Below, piece by piece: positions 17,450 to 26,054 of a DNA stretch of 64,000 nucleotides. Position 1 is the first letter of the stretch, and each line of letters starts with the position of its first letter. Under the pieces are notes generated by a model, which saw only the letters and a program-made list of their open reading frames with translations, was not told the DNA's origin and ran no database searches. The position numbers and the translations under genes are program-made. The stretch spans positions 3,187,354-3,251,353 of the forward strand of contig NZ_CP017057.1 of NCBI RefSeq assembly GCF_001719165.1, read 5' to 3'. This DNA comes from Erythrobacter litoralis. GTDB taxonomy: Bacteria; Pseudomonadota; Alphaproteobacteria; Sphingomonadales; Sphingomonadaceae.

Positions 17450-17794
17450 ATGAGAACCATCGCCCTCCTTGCTGCCGCCGTGCCGCTCGCCGCCTGCCAG
17501 ACCGCCTCCGGATCCGACGCGGTGATGGAGCCCGACCCGCCCGCTTTCGTCGAGGCGGCCTGCGGCGGATGCCACGCGATCGAACCGCCCTTCCTCTCGC
17601 CCAACCCGCAATCGCCCAGCTTCGAGGCGATCGCCAATCGCCCCGGCCTGTCCGAGGACACGCTGGGCGACTGGCTGATGGACGCGCACAATTATCCCGA
17701 GGTGATGGATTTCGACCTCAGCCGCGCGCAGGTGGACCAGATCGCGGCTTACATGATCACGCTCAGGCGCGAGGATTACCGCCCGCAGCCCTAG
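17450..17794 (+). CDS. Small cytochrome c-type lipoprotein
   Basis: 114 residues. The signal MRTIALLAAAVPLAACQ has a lipobox (LAAC, Cys16), and the single haem-binding motif is CGGCH near residue 39 with a candidate distal Met in YPEVMDFDL. It would be a periplasmic, membrane-tethered monohaem electron carrier. An upstream start at 17408 is possible but would bury the signal, so ATG 17450 is preferred. It follows purD by 38 bases and faces the adenosine kinase gene with 1 base between stops, leaving no room for a separate terminator. Confidence 0.85.
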   Translation: MRTIALLAAAVPLAACQTASGSDAVMEPDPPAFVEAACGGCHAIEPPFLSPNPQSPSFEAIANRPGLSEDTLGDWLMDAHNYPEVMDFDLSRAQVDQIAAYMITLRREDYRPQP

Positions 17795-17795
17795 A

Positions 17796-18803
17796 TCAGA
17801 GCTTTTCGGCCATCAGTTTCCGGAGGTCGGCTTCGGGCCGGGGTCCGTAATGCGAGATAACCTCGGCCGCCGCGATCGCGCCGCGGCGCAGGCATTTCTC
17901 GAGCGGCTCGCCCTTGGCGAAACCCGACAGGAAGCCCGCGGCGAACTGGTCGCCCGCGCCGGTCGTGTCGATCACCTTGGCCACCGGCTCGGCCGCCACG
18001 CTCGCCCGGACGCCGCCCGCATCGGCGACAGCGCCCTTGGCCGAACGAGTCGCCACGAGGCACGGGACCTTGGGCGCGACCATGTCGAAACCCTTCTCGA
18101 AATCCGCCTCGCCCGTCAGCGTCGCAAGCTCGCTTTCGTTGACGAACAGGATGTCGATCATGCCATTGTCGATGAGATCGCGGAAATCGTCGCCGTGGCG
18201 CTCGATCACGAAGCTTTCCGAGGCGGTGAAGGCGACCTTGCGCCCCGCCCCGCGGGCCACCTCGATCGCGCGGCGCATCGCCTTGCGCGGTTCCTCGGGA
18301 TCCCACAGATAGCCTTCGAGATAGAGGATCGCCCCGCTTGCGATCAGGCTTTCATCGAGCGCGGAGGCCGGCAGATACTGGCCCGCGCCGAGGAAGGTGT
18401 TCATCGTCCGCTCGCCATCGGGAGTGACGAAGATCAGGCAGCGCCCGGTCGGCGGATCGGTGTCGGTCCCGTCGGTGGGGCGCATCGGGGTGTCGAAATC
18501 GATCCCCGCCGCGCGGATGTCGTGCGCGAAGACCTTGCCGAACTGGTCGTCGGCGACCTGGCCGATGAACGCGCATTGCGTGCCGAGCTGCGAAAGCCCC
18601 GCCAGCGTGTTCGCCGCCGAGCCGCCCGATTTTTCGGTCGCCGGGCCCATCGCCTCGTAAAGCCGGTCCGCACCCGGCGCATCGACCAGCGTCATCCCGC
18701 CGCGATTGAGTTCGAGTTCCTCGATCGTCTCGTCGTCGCACGAGGCGATGATGTCGACGATGGCGTTGCCGATGGCGATCACGTCATAGCGCGGTTCGGT
18801 CAC
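17796..18803 (-). CDS. Adenosine kinase/PfkB-family sugar kinase
   Basis: 335 residues of the PfkB (ribokinase) family. N-terminal IGNAIVDIIA and GGSAANTLAGLSQLG form the substrate-binding element; the catalytic signature DTTGAGDQFAAGFLSGF near residue 278 holds the base Asp and the anion hole. Alphaproteobacterial proteins of this type are annotated as adenosine kinase (AMP from adenosine and ATP), which I take as likely; ribokinase or another nucleoside kinase is possible. It is monocistronic and divergent from the EI24-like gene. Confidence 0.9.
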   Translation of the reverse strand: MTEPRYDVIAIGNAIVDIIASCDDETIEELELNRGGMTLVDAPGADRLYEAMGPATEKSGGSAANTLAGLSQLGTQCAFIGQVADDQFGKVFAHDIRAAGIDFDTPMRPTDGTDTDPPTGRCLIFVTPDGERTMNTFLGAGQYLPASALDESLIASGAILYLEGYLWDPEEPRKAMRRAIEVARGAGRKVAFTASESFVIERHGDDFRDLIDNGMIDILFVNESELATLTGEADFEKGFDMVAPKVPCLVATRSAKGAVADAGGVRASVAAEPVAKVIDTTGAGDQFAAGFLSGFAKGEPLEKCLRRGAIAAAEVISHYGPRPEADLRKLMAEKL

Positions 18804-18934
18804 AGATGATGTCCCGTTGCTTTCAGTTCAGAAGATTGCGTGCGAGAGCGCCTAGCCCGCCGTGTCGCGCAATCCAAGGGGAAGCGACACAAGCCGTTTG
18901 ACACCGCCGGGCCGCGCTCTAACGCTCGCGGGCA

Positions 18935-19657
18935 ATGCAGGCGGCGTTCGCTTCTCTTCTGAAGGGCTTCGGCCAGCTCGCCGACCCGGCGGTGATCCGG
19001 GTCGCGGCGAAAAGCGTGGGCGTCACGCTGCTCGTGTTCGCCGCGGGGGCGGCGGCCTTGTGGTGGGGGCTCGGCCTGTTCGTTCGCAGCGGCCCGGTCG
19101 AAGCTTTGCTGCCCGACGGGTACGAGGGGCCGGCCCAGGCTTTCGCGGCTTTGGCCCTGTCGCTCCTCGCCTTCTGGCTGCTGTTCCGGGTGGTCGCGCT
19201 GGCCGTGCTGCAATTCTTCGCCGACGAAATCGTCGCCGCGGTCGAGGCGCGGCATTATCCCGAGGCGGCGGCGCGGGCGAAGCCTCTGCCCTTCGCGCGA
19301 GATCGTGCCAATTCGCTGCGCGGCGCGGGCCGCGCGCTGGCGCTCAACGCGCTCGCGCTGCCGATCGCGCTGCTGCTATGGATCACCGGGATCGGTCCCG
19401 CGCTAGTCCTGCTGCTGGTCAACGCGGTCCTGCTCGGGCGCGAGCTTACCGACATGGCGTGGCTGCGACACGAGGCCGATTGCGCCGCGAACCCCGTTCC
19501 GAAAGCGCAGCGCTTCGCGCTCGGGGCGGCGATAGCGACGCTGATGTTGGTGCCTTTCGCCAATCTCCTCGCCCCGGTCGTCGGCGCGGCCGCCGGGACC
19601 CACCTCGCCCAGCGCGCGCTCGCCCGGCGCGCGGGAACGGAGCCTGCCGATGCCTGA
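18935..19657 (+). CDS. EI24/CysZ-like membrane protein
   Basis: 240 residues with about five hydrophobic segments, starting SLLKGFGQLADPAVIRVAAKS and with the EI24 hallmarks LLVNAVLLGRELTDMAWLRH. EI24-domain proteins include CysZ, a sulfate transporter, and other inner-membrane proteins of unclear role. Without a sulfur gene next to it I do not assign sulfate transport. The end overlaps the following lipoprotein start by 8 bases. Confidence 0.8.
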   Translation: MQAAFASLLKGFGQLADPAVIRVAAKSVGVTLLVFAAGAAALWWGLGLFVRSGPVEALLPDGYEGPAQAFAALALSLLAFWLLFRVVALAVLQFFADEIVAAVEARHYPEAAARAKPLPFARDRANSLRGAGRALALNALALPIALLLWITGIGPALVLLLVNAVLLGRELTDMAWLRHEADCAANPVPKAQRFALGAAIATLMLVPFANLLAPVVGAAAGTHLAQRALARRAGTEPADA

Positions 19658-20057
19658 CAGCCTGCGCCCGCTTTCCGCCTGCGCCGCACTGGCGCTTGTT
19701 TCGGCCTGCGCCGGAGGGGCGGCGGTCCCGCTCCCCTCGGCCGGCGCGCGTCCCGCGCCCCAGCCCGCCGAGCCTTTCCGCACCCCCCGCCCCCAACCGG
19801 GTGGGGATATTGCAGGGATCATGGGCGCCGACAGTCGGTCCCTGCTCGCCCGGTTCGGAGAGCCGCGCATCCAGGCGGTCGAAGGCGATGCGCGCAAGCT
19901 GCAATTCGCGAGCGCCGATTGCGTGCTCGACATCTATCTTTACCCAATGCGCGAAGGGGGAACCCCGGTCGCGACCCATGTCGAGGCACGGTTGCGGCAG
20001 GGCGGGGTCGCAACCTCCCGAGAGGACTGCATTCGCGCGGTCGAAAGCAAGCGCTGA
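19650..20057 (+). CDS. Hypothetical lipoprotein
   Basis: 135 residues. The signal peptide ends in SACAGG (lipobox Cys20), then a Pro-rich linker (residues 26-52) and a small folded domain with SRSLLARFGEPRIQAVEGDARKLQF and SADCVLDIYLYP. That segment resembles the SmpA/BamE-like fold seen in several sphingomonad lipoproteins. Two Cys (VLDIY, REDC) could be disulfide-bonded. It overlaps the EI24 gene. Function is unknown. Confidence 0.75.
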   Translation: MPDSLRPLSACAALALVSACAGGAAVPLPSAGARPAPQPAEPFRTPRPQPGGDIAGIMGADSRSLLARFGEPRIQAVEGDARKLQFASADCVLDIYLYPMREGGTPVATHVEARLRQGGVATSREDCIRAVESKR

Positions 20058-20129
20058 GCGGCGGTAACCCCGTCTTAAGCCTGTTCGTGCCATCTCCCAC
20101 GCAAAGCCACGCAGGGGACGAACCCGACC

Positions 20130-21071
20130 ATGACGACGCATTTCACCGAACTCGCCAAACGCGCCGCGGCCGACGGGCAGGTTTCCACGGCCGAACTGCT
20201 CGCGCTGCGCCAGCAGGGCTGGGGCGACGGCATCATCACCCGCGAAGAGGCCGAGGCGCTCTTTGCAGTCAACGACGTCCTCACCGACCGGGACGAGGAA
20301 TGGTGCGACTTCTTCGTCGAGGCAATCGGCGAATATGTACTCAATGGCACCGAACCGCGCCTGCAATGCTCCGAAGCCGAGGCGCAGTGGCTGATCGACC
20401 GGATCGACCATGACGGCGTCGTCGAAAACCTCGTCGAACTCGAAACGATCGTGCGCATCGTCGAGCGGGCGCAGAACACGCCGGTAAGGCTCAAGGATTA
20501 CGTCCTCGCCCAGGTCGAGCGCGAAGTGCTGACCGGGATCGGCCCGACCCGCTGCGGCGGGGCGCTTTGTGCGACACACATCGCTTCGGCCGAATGCCGC
20601 ATCATCCGGCGCGTGATCTTCGCGAGCGGCGGCCACGGCCCGGCGGCGGTCAGCCGCTTCGACGCGGAAATGCTGTTCCGCCTTAAGGACGAAACGCTGG
20701 CCGAGGAAAACGCGCCCGAATGGGACGACCTCTTCCTCGACGGGGTTTCGAACTATCTTAAGGGCTTCACGCTGCAGAACGCGCAGCTCGACCATGACCG
20801 CGCGCTCGAACTCCAGGCCTTCATCGCCGACAGCAAGCCGAACGTCGCGCGCTTCATGGGCCGGGTGGCGAAGGAAGTGCCGAATGCCGCCAACCATTTC
20901 GGCAAGGTCTTCGGCAGGAAGAACGCCGGGCCCTCATTCGCCGAACGCGCCGAAGCCGGGGCGGAGATCACCGATCACGAGCAGGAATGGCTGGAAAAGA
21001 TGATCGACGCGGATGGCGAGGTCGACGAACTCGAACGCCGCCTGCTCGCGCGGATCATCGAGGAAGGCTGA
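20130..21071 (+). CDS. Unknown protein with TerB-like helical repeats
   Basis: 313 residues, soluble, acidic, without signal or membrane segments. The pattern A-A-D-G-x-V-S-x-x-E-L at 12-22, REEAEALFAVND, ADSKPN and IDADGEVDELERRLL at the C-terminus looks like two or three TerB/DUF533-like helical units, each with an acidic D-x-D/E-G-x-V element that may bind metal. In the middle, a 35-residue insert with Cys-His (TRCGGALCATHIASAEC) might hold a metal. I do not recognise a function. Convergent with the SRPBCC-like gene, 3 bases between stops. Confidence 0.7.
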   Translation: MTTHFTELAKRAAADGQVSTAELLALRQQGWGDGIITREEAEALFAVNDVLTDRDEEWCDFFVEAIGEYVLNGTEPRLQCSEAEAQWLIDRIDHDGVVENLVELETIVRIVERAQNTPVRLKDYVLAQVEREVLTGIGPTRCGGALCATHIASAECRIIRRVIFASGGHGPAAVSRFDAEMLFRLKDETLAEENAPEWDDLFLDGVSNYLKGFTLQNAQLDHDRALELQAFIADSKPNVARFMGRVAKEVPNAANHFGKVFGRKNAGPSFAERAEAGAEITDHEQEWLEKMIDADGEVDELERRLLARIIEEG

Positions 21072-21074
21072 CCC

Positions 21075-21554
21075 TCACCGTTCGAGCGCGGCGAAGCGAT
21101 TCGCGGCGAGCGCGCGCCAGCGGCGCTGGCGATGGGCATAGAAAAGACGCGCGAACGCGGCGACGATCGGGGTGAGGGGTCCCGCATCGATCGTCACCTG
21201 GTCGATATAGCGAGTGCCTTCGCCGCCCGAAGCTGGCCCGATCGCGATCCAGTGGTCCCATCGCCGGATGAGTGGGCCATATCCGTTGTCGCGCACGAAG
21301 CGCACATCGCCGCTGGGTTCGGGCAGGCTGATGACGACCGCCTGCCAGCCGATCGGGATGACACCGAACAGCGACAGCGATGCGCGATATTCGCCAGGCT
21401 CCCACGTTAAGGGAAAAGGCCTTCCGCGCGGTGCAAAGCGGATCAGCGGCGCGGCGACATGATCGAGCAGGACGGATCGCTGCACCTGCGCAAAGGCTTC
21501 GTCAGGCGTGCAGTCGAGATGTGTCGCGAGTTCGACCGTGACCGGTTTCGCCAC
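21075..21554 (-). CDS. SRPBCC-like (START-fold) small protein
   Basis: 159 residues, soluble. It begins ELATHLDCTPDEAFAQVQRSVLLDHVAAPLI and continues with a strand-rich core (YRASLSLFGVIPIGWQAVVI, TRYIDQVTIDAGPL) ending in an amphipathic helix, as in START/SRPBCC ligand-binding folds. The start lies 6 bases downstream of the A-type iron-sulfur carrier stop, so it is the last gene of the suf operon by spacing. Ligand is unknown. Confidence 0.7.
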   Translation of the reverse strand: MAKPVTVELATHLDCTPDEAFAQVQRSVLLDHVAAPLIRFAPRGRPFPLTWEPGEYRASLSLFGVIPIGWQAVVISLPEPSGDVRFVRDNGYGPLIRRWDHWIAIGPASGGEGTRYIDQVTIDAGPLTPIVAAFARLFYAHRQRRWRALAANRFAALER

Positions 21555-21560
21555 GGGCGA

Positions 21561-21920
21561 TCAGACCATGAAGCTTTCGCCGCAGCCGCAAGCGCCCTTG
21601 GCATTGGGGTTCTCGAACACGAAACCGGCGGTGAAATCATCCTCCTGCCAGTCCATCACCGACCCGACGAGATAGAGCACGCTCGCCCCGTCGATGTAGA
21701 AGATGCCGCCTGGAGTCTCGATCTTCTCGTCGAACTTCTGTTCTTCGGTGACGTAGTCGACCGAATAGGCGAGACCTGAACAGCCCCGGCGCGGAGTCGT
21801 CAGCTTGACCCCGATCGCCTCCTCGGGCGCGTTCTCCATGAGATGCGCGATCCGCGCCTCCGCACCCTTCGTCAGGGTGACGGCGGCGGGCAGCTGGCGG
21901 GTTTTCGTTTCAGTCGTCAT
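21561..21920 (-). CDS. sufA: A-type iron-sulfur cluster carrier (SufA/IscA family)
   Basis: 119 residues. A-type carriers take clusters from the SufBCD scaffold to targets. The three conserved Cys are Cys47 (RRGCSGLAY), Cys111 and Cys113 (GACGCGESF). It is the second-to-last gene in the suf operon and overlaps the sufT stop. A second A-type protein, ErpA-like, is at 55997. The symbol is based on operon position. Confidence 0.92.
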   Translation of the reverse strand: MTTETKTRQLPAAVTLTKGAEARIAHLMENAPEEAIGVKLTTPRRGCSGLAYSVDYVTEEQKFDEKIETPGGIFYIDGASVLYLVGSVMDWQEDDFTAGFVFENPNAKGACGCGESFMV

Positions 21921-22432
21921 CACAGCATTCCCAGTTCGAGGCGCGCTTCGTCGGACATCTTTTCCGGGCTCCACGGTGGCTCCCAGACCAGTTCGACTTC
22001 GGCATCGCGGATGCCGGGAACCGAGCAGACGCGCATTTCGACTTCGCCCGGCATCGTCTCGGCCACGGGACAATGCGGCGTGGTCAGCGTCATGGTGACG
22101 GTCGCGTCGCATTCATCGTCGACCTCTACACCGTAGATAAGACCCAGATCGTAGATGTTAACCGGGATCTCGGGATCATAGATTTCGCGCAGGGCCTCGA
22201 TCACCGCGGCCTGCAGCTCGCCGCCCGCGCCCGTTGCCGGGGTTTCCGCCGGCTTCGCTGCGAGGAAGCCTTCGAGATAGTCGCGCTCGCGCCTTTGCGG
22301 GGTCGCATCGGGATCGACTGCATCCTCGACCCGCGCGCGCGGCGGTTTTTGGGGCGCTTCGGGTGCGTCGATCACGTCCTCGTTCGGGGACGGTGCGGCG
22401 ACATATTCGCGTTTGTCGTTCGTGTCGGTCAT
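21920..22432 (-). CDS. sufT: SufT-like iron-sulfur assembly factor (DUF59/MIP18)
   Basis: 170 residues. The last 105 residues are the DUF59/MIP18 domain: VIEALREIYDPEIPVNIYDLGLIYGVEVDD, TTPHCPVAETMP and ELVWEPPW. The first 65 residues are a low-complexity Pro/Ala/Asp-rich extension. SufT proteins help mature iron-sulfur proteins downstream of SufBCD. It lies 30 bases downstream of sufS and overlaps the next start by 1 base (TGATG). Confidence 0.92.
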   Translation of the reverse strand: MTDTNDKREYVAAPSPNEDVIDAPEAPQKPPRARVEDAVDPDATPQRRERDYLEGFLAAKPAETPATGAGGELQAAVIEALREIYDPEIPVNIYDLGLIYGVEVDDECDATVTMTLTTPHCPVAETMPGEVEMRVCSVPGIRDAEVELVWEPPWSPEKMSDEARLELGML

Positions 22433-22462
22433 GAGCTTGGTCCTTCAGGCTCTCTGTCCAGA

Positions 22463-23689
22463 TCAGGTTTGGCCAAAAATCTTGCGGGTGCGCTGGATGC
22501 CGGCGAGCAGCGCATCGACATCGGCCTCGGTCGAATAGAGGCCGAAACTGGCGCGGGCGGTCGCGGGAACGCCGAGATAGTCCATCAGCGGCTGCGCGCA
22601 ATGATGCCCGGCGCGGATCGCGACATTCGCTTCATCGAGGATCGTGCCGAGATCGTGCGGGTGGATGTCGCCAATCGCGAAACTGACGATCCCGGCGCTG
22701 TCCTCTGGTCCGAACACGCGCACGTCGTTCATCGCGGTGAGTTCGCGGCGCAGCTTCGCGACCAGTTTCGCCTCGCGCGCGTGGATTTCGTCCATCCCGA
22801 TTTCGGAGACGTAATCGGCGGCGGCGGCAAAGGCGATCGCCTCGGTGATGGCCGGCGTTCCCGCCTCGAAACGCTGCGGGGCGGGAGCGTAGGTGGTCTT
22901 TTCGAAGGTAACGCGGTCGATCATCGCGCCGCCGCCTTCCCAAGGGGGCATGTCGGCAAGGATGTCGCCGCGTGTCCACAACGCTCCGATTCCGGTCGGG
23001 CCGTAGAGCTTGTGCGCGGAAAAGACGTAGAAATCGCAGTTGAGAGCGTTCACATCGACCGTCATGTGCGGTGCCGACTGGCATCCGTCGAGCAGCAGTT
23101 TCGCCCCGACCCCATGCGCCAGTTCCGCCGCGCGCGGCGCGTCGAGCACGCTGCCGAGCACGTTCGAAACGTGGCACAGCGCGACGAGCTTGTGCTTCGG
23201 CGTCAGCATCGCCTCTGCCGCATCGAGGTCGATCCGGTGATCCTCGGTCAGGGGGCAGACGTCGATTTCCGCTCCGACCGCCTCGGCCAGCATCTGCCAG
23301 GGCACGATGTTGGAATGGTGTTCCAATTGCGAGAGCAGGATGCGGTCGCCCGCTTTAAGGTTCGCCCGGCCCCAGGCATTGGCGACGAGATTGATCGCTT
23401 CGGTCGCGCCGCGGGTGAAGACGATCTCATCCTCGCTGCCGCCGAGAAACTCCGCGATCCGCCGCCGCGCGGTTTCATAACCCAGCGTCATCTGCGCCGA
23501 GCGCGAATAGACGCCGCGATGGACCGTCGCGTAATCCTCGCCCAGCGCCCGCGCCATCGCGTCGATAACCGCGCGCGGCTTCTGCGCGGTCGCGGCGGTG
23601 TCGAGATAATGCCACGGCTCGCCCTCGGGCGTGAACATGCCCGGAAAATCGGCCTTCAGATCGCGGTCTATGGTCGCGGGTGCATTCAT
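22463..23689 (-). CDS. sufS: Cysteine desulfurase SufS
   Basis: 408 residues. SufS removes sulfur from cysteine through PLP and an active-site Cys persulfide. The PLP Lys is in SAHKLYGPTG (about residue 223), and the persulfide Cys is in RAGHHCAQPL (about residue 363). TRGATEAINLVA and WHYLDTAATAQKP are also typical. No SufE or SufU gene is visible in the window to activate it. It overlaps sufD by 4 bases (ATGA). Confidence 0.96.
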   Translation of the reverse strand: MNAPATIDRDLKADFPGMFTPEGEPWHYLDTAATAQKPRAVIDAMARALGEDYATVHRGVYSRSAQMTLGYETARRRIAEFLGGSEDEIVFTRGATEAINLVANAWGRANLKAGDRILLSQLEHHSNIVPWQMLAEAVGAEIDVCPLTEDHRIDLDAAEAMLTPKHKLVALCHVSNVLGSVLDAPRAAELAHGVGAKLLLDGCQSAPHMTVDVNALNCDFYVFSAHKLYGPTGIGALWTRGDILADMPPWEGGGAMIDRVTFEKTTYAPAPQRFEAGTPAITEAIAFAAAADYVSEIGMDEIHAREAKLVAKLRRELTAMNDVRVFGPEDSAGIVSFAIGDIHPHDLGTILDEANVAIRAGHHCAQPLMDYLGVPATARASFGLYSTEADVDALLAGIQRTRKIFGQT

Positions 23690-24459
23690 CGTGGTGCTTC
23701 CTCCAGCGCTGCGAGCGCGGCATCGAGCAGGCGGGCATGCTGGTCCTCGTCGTCGAGCGAGACGAAGGCGTCCGCGATGAAGGCCTGCACCAGCAGGCGC
23801 TGCGCGAGTTCGGGCGAAAGCCCGCGTGCGGCCATGTAGAAACGGGCGGTCTCGTCAAGCTCGCCGACGGTCGCGCCATGCGCGCATTTGACGTCGTCGG
23901 CGAAGATTTCGAGCTGCGGGACGGCGTTCGCGCTCGCCCCGGCTTCGAGCAGCAGGCCCTTGAAATCCTGCGCCGCGTCGGTTTTCTGCGCATCCTTTGC
24001 GACCTTGATCTCGCCAAGGAAATTGCCGGTGGCGGTGTCCCAGTGGACAGCCCGCACGGTCTGGTTGCTGGTCGCCTCCGGATGATCGTGCCGCACCGTG
24101 GTGACGAATTCGCGGGTCACATCCCCGCCGCCGATCGTCACGCCGCCGAATTCGAAATGCGCCCCGCGGGCAAGCGTCACCTCGACTTCGACGCGGGTGT
24201 AATCGCTGCCCGCATTGCTCGCGAACAGCTCAAGCCGCGCGCCTTCGCCCAGCGTCACCCGAATCCGGTGGAGTTCGGGCGCGCCGGAGCCGACGATCAT
24301 GCATTCGCGCTTCGTTTCGCCCGCATCGAGCGAGACCTCGCGCCAATTGTCGAGCGCGTCGGTACCGATCCGGCCGAGCGCGTCGATATCGGCATAGCGC
24401 CACGCCTCGTCGCGCCTTGTCGGCAGAGCGGGAGTGGGGAGGGTTGTCGCTTCGGTCAT
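23686..24459 (-). CDS. sufD: Fe-S assembly scaffold subunit SufD
   Basis: 257 residues, shorter than E. coli SufD because the N-terminal helical part is reduced. It starts RRDEAWRYADIDALG, the typical SufD entry. The beta-helix core contains TRVEVEVTLARGAHFEFGGV and the conserved VKCAHGATVGEL with Cys and His that bind at the SufB interface. It works with SufB and SufC to build clusters. Its start overlaps the upstream 105-residue gene by 4 bases. Confidence 0.94.
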   Translation of the reverse strand: MTEATTLPTPALPTRRDEAWRYADIDALGRIGTDALDNWREVSLDAGETKRECMIVGSGAPELHRIRVTLGEGARLELFASNAGSDYTRVEVEVTLARGAHFEFGGVTIGGGDVTREFVTTVRHDHPEATSNQTVRAVHWDTATGNFLGEIKVAKDAQKTDAAQDFKGLLLEAGASANAVPQLEIFADDVKCAHGATVGELDETARFYMAARGLSPELAQRLLVQAFIADAFVSLDDEDQHARLLDAALAALEEAPR

Positions 24460-24773
24460 GATGACCCTTTCTTCAATTCGCGTTCGACCTGCCGCACGAG
24501 GCGTCCGCGGCTGTCGCGGATGCAGGCATCGACCGCATCATCGCCCCTGGCACCCTTGCGGACGCATTTGGTCACCGCGCGGCAGAACTCCTCATCGAGC
24601 TTCGCCCGCCCGGTCGACCGGTCGAGCCCGCAGTGCCAGCGCCCTTCCCGGTCCTGCGCCACGTTCACGCTGAGCGAGCGCAGCCGGCCGAGCACGACGA
24701 TCTCGGGGATCTCTTCGGCCTGCGGTCCGGCCACGGCGGGCGCGGACAGGTGGAGGGCGGCGGCGAGCAGCAT
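24456..24773 (-). CDS. Small exported four-cysteine protein inside the suf operon
   Basis: 105 residues. The N-terminus MLLAAALHLSAPAVAGP is a short signal peptide. The mature part carries Cys48, Cys64, Cys70 and Cys84, which would make two disulfides in the periplasm, and ends in a basic helix (RLVRQVERELKK). It has no recognisable family. Both ends overlap suf genes by 1 to 4 bases (sufC stop, sufD start), so it is translated with them. An exported protein in a cytosolic cluster-assembly operon is unexpected. Confidence 0.75.
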   Translation of the reverse strand: MLLAAALHLSAPAVAGPQAEEIPEIVVLGRLRSLSVNVAQDREGRWHCGLDRSTGRAKLDEEFCRAVTKCVRKGARGDDAVDACIRDSRGRLVRQVERELKKGSS

Positions 24774-25528
24774 CAGGCGGCAGCTTCTTCCATCACCGTG
24801 TCATAGCCCTCTTCCTCGAGCCTCAGCGCGAGGTCCGGGCCGCCGGTCCGCACGATCCGGCCATCGGCCAGAACGCTGACCCGGTCGGGTTTCACCACGT
24901 CGAGCAGGCGCTGGTAATGGGTGATGAGCAGCACGCCCTTGTCGCTCTTGCGCATGATCGAATTGATCCCGTCGCCCACCACGCGCAGCGCGTCGATGTC
25001 GAGGCCCGAATCGGTTTCGTCGAGCACGGCAAAGTCAGGGTCGAGTATGCCCATCTGGACCATTTCGGCGCGCTTCTTCTCGCCGCCCGAAAAGCCGACA
25101 TTCACCTGCCGCTTGAGCATTTCCATGTCCATCTTGAGCAGGCCCGCCTTCTCCTTGGCGAGCTTGAGGAATTCGCCGCCCGAAACGGCTTCCTCGCCCC
25201 GGAACTTGCGCTGGGCGTTCAATGCCTCGCGCAGGAACTGGACGTTGGAGACGCCCGGGATCTCGACGGGGTACTGGAACCCGAGGAACAAGCCCGAGGC
25301 GGCGCGTTCGTGGGGTTCGAGTTCGAACAGGTCCTTGCCCTTGAAGGTCACGGTCCCGCCGGTCACCTCGTAACCCGGCTTGCCGCCGAGCACGTTGGCG
25401 AGCGTCGACTTGCCCGCGCCATTGGGGCCCATGATCGCGTGGATTTCTCCGGCCGCGACTTCGAGGGTCAAGCCCTTGAGGATCGGCTTGCCACCGACTT
25501 CGGCGGTTAGGTTTTCAATAGCCAGCAT
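24773..25528 (-). CDS. sufC: Fe-S assembly ATPase SufC
   Basis: 251 residues, an ABC-type ATPase that powers the SufBCD scaffold. Walker A is GPNGAGKST at residues 34-42, the signature is GFSGGEKKR near 144, and Walker B plus the D-loop read FAVLDETDSGLDIDALR. The start ATG at 25528 (MLAIENLTAEV) is the family norm; the longer frame is not used. It overlaps the end of the unknown gene upstream by 14 bases and the stop overlaps the four-cysteine gene. Confidence 0.96.
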   Translation of the reverse strand: MLAIENLTAEVGGKPILKGLTLEVAAGEIHAIMGPNGAGKSTLANVLGGKPGYEVTGGTVTFKGKDLFELEPHERAASGLFLGFQYPVEIPGVSNVQFLREALNAQRKFRGEEAVSGGEFLKLAKEKAGLLKMDMEMLKRQVNVGFSGGEKKRAEMVQMGILDPDFAVLDETDSGLDIDALRVVGDGINSIMRKSDKGVLLITHYQRLLDVVKPDRVSVLADGRIVRTGGPDLALRLEEEGYDTVMEEAAA

Positions 25529-26054
25529 TGCCAGCCTCCATGGTTTGGTTGGTCTGATTGGTAACGCGTCCCTCGATCTCGAGCCGGCTCTTGACCTCCG
25601 AGGCATCGCGCAATTCGATCACGAGGCCCTTGGGCCTGGTCGCGTCGTATTCTTCGGCCCGCTGTTCGGCCCTGACGAAGGTCCGTCTCAGCTGGTCGTC
25701 CACGTCTCGTCCGCGCGAGACGTGGATGAAACCGATATTGTCGAACAAGGCATCGACCTCATCGGCAGTCATCGTGGTCCTCGCCCCGTTGAGCGTCCGG
25801 TTGGAATCCACGACTGCCTGTGTCCGGACATCGGCGCAGCGGGGGATGTCGGCGCGATGCTGCTCTTCGAAATCGGGACGACCCGAAATGATCCGGTTCG
25901 CCAAGTTGAGGCAACGGCGATAATCTTCGACATAGGGCTGGATCACGCGAGGATATTCCACCACCCAGGTTTTTGCGTCGGCAATTGCGGCGACGTTTGC
26001 GGGTGTGTCCGAAAGCATCGCGGCCGTCAGATAAAGGGCGGAAAACGCGATCAT
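25515..26054 (-). CDS. Hypothetical exported protein within the suf operon
   Basis: 179 residues. A short hydrophobic N-terminus (residues 2-14) suggests export. The mature part has two Cys (YRRCLNLAN, IPRCADV) and a charged C-terminal half with no recognised family. It overlaps the DUF559 gene by ATGA at its start and sufC by 14 bases at its end, so it belongs to the operon. It is not a known suf component. Confidence 0.7.
   Translation of the reverse strand: MIAFSALYLTAAMLSDTPANVAAIADAKTWVVEYPRVIQPYVEDYRRCLNLANRIISGRPDFEEQHRADIPRCADVRTQAVVDSNRTLNGARTTMTADEVDALFDNIGFIHVSRGRDVDDQLRRTFVRAEQRAEEYDATRPKGLVIELRDASEVKSRLEIEGRVTNQTNQTMEAGNAGY

Noticed and set aside
18862..20067. Open frame of 401 codons overlapping the EI24 gene and the lipoprotein gene in another frame
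   Set aside because: Basic Arg/Gly-rich product without domains. The two overlapping genes have membrane segments, a signal peptide and linked spacing.
22073..23839. Long plus-strand frame opposite sufS and sufT
   Set aside because: Antisense shadow of certain suf genes, with no recognisable domain.
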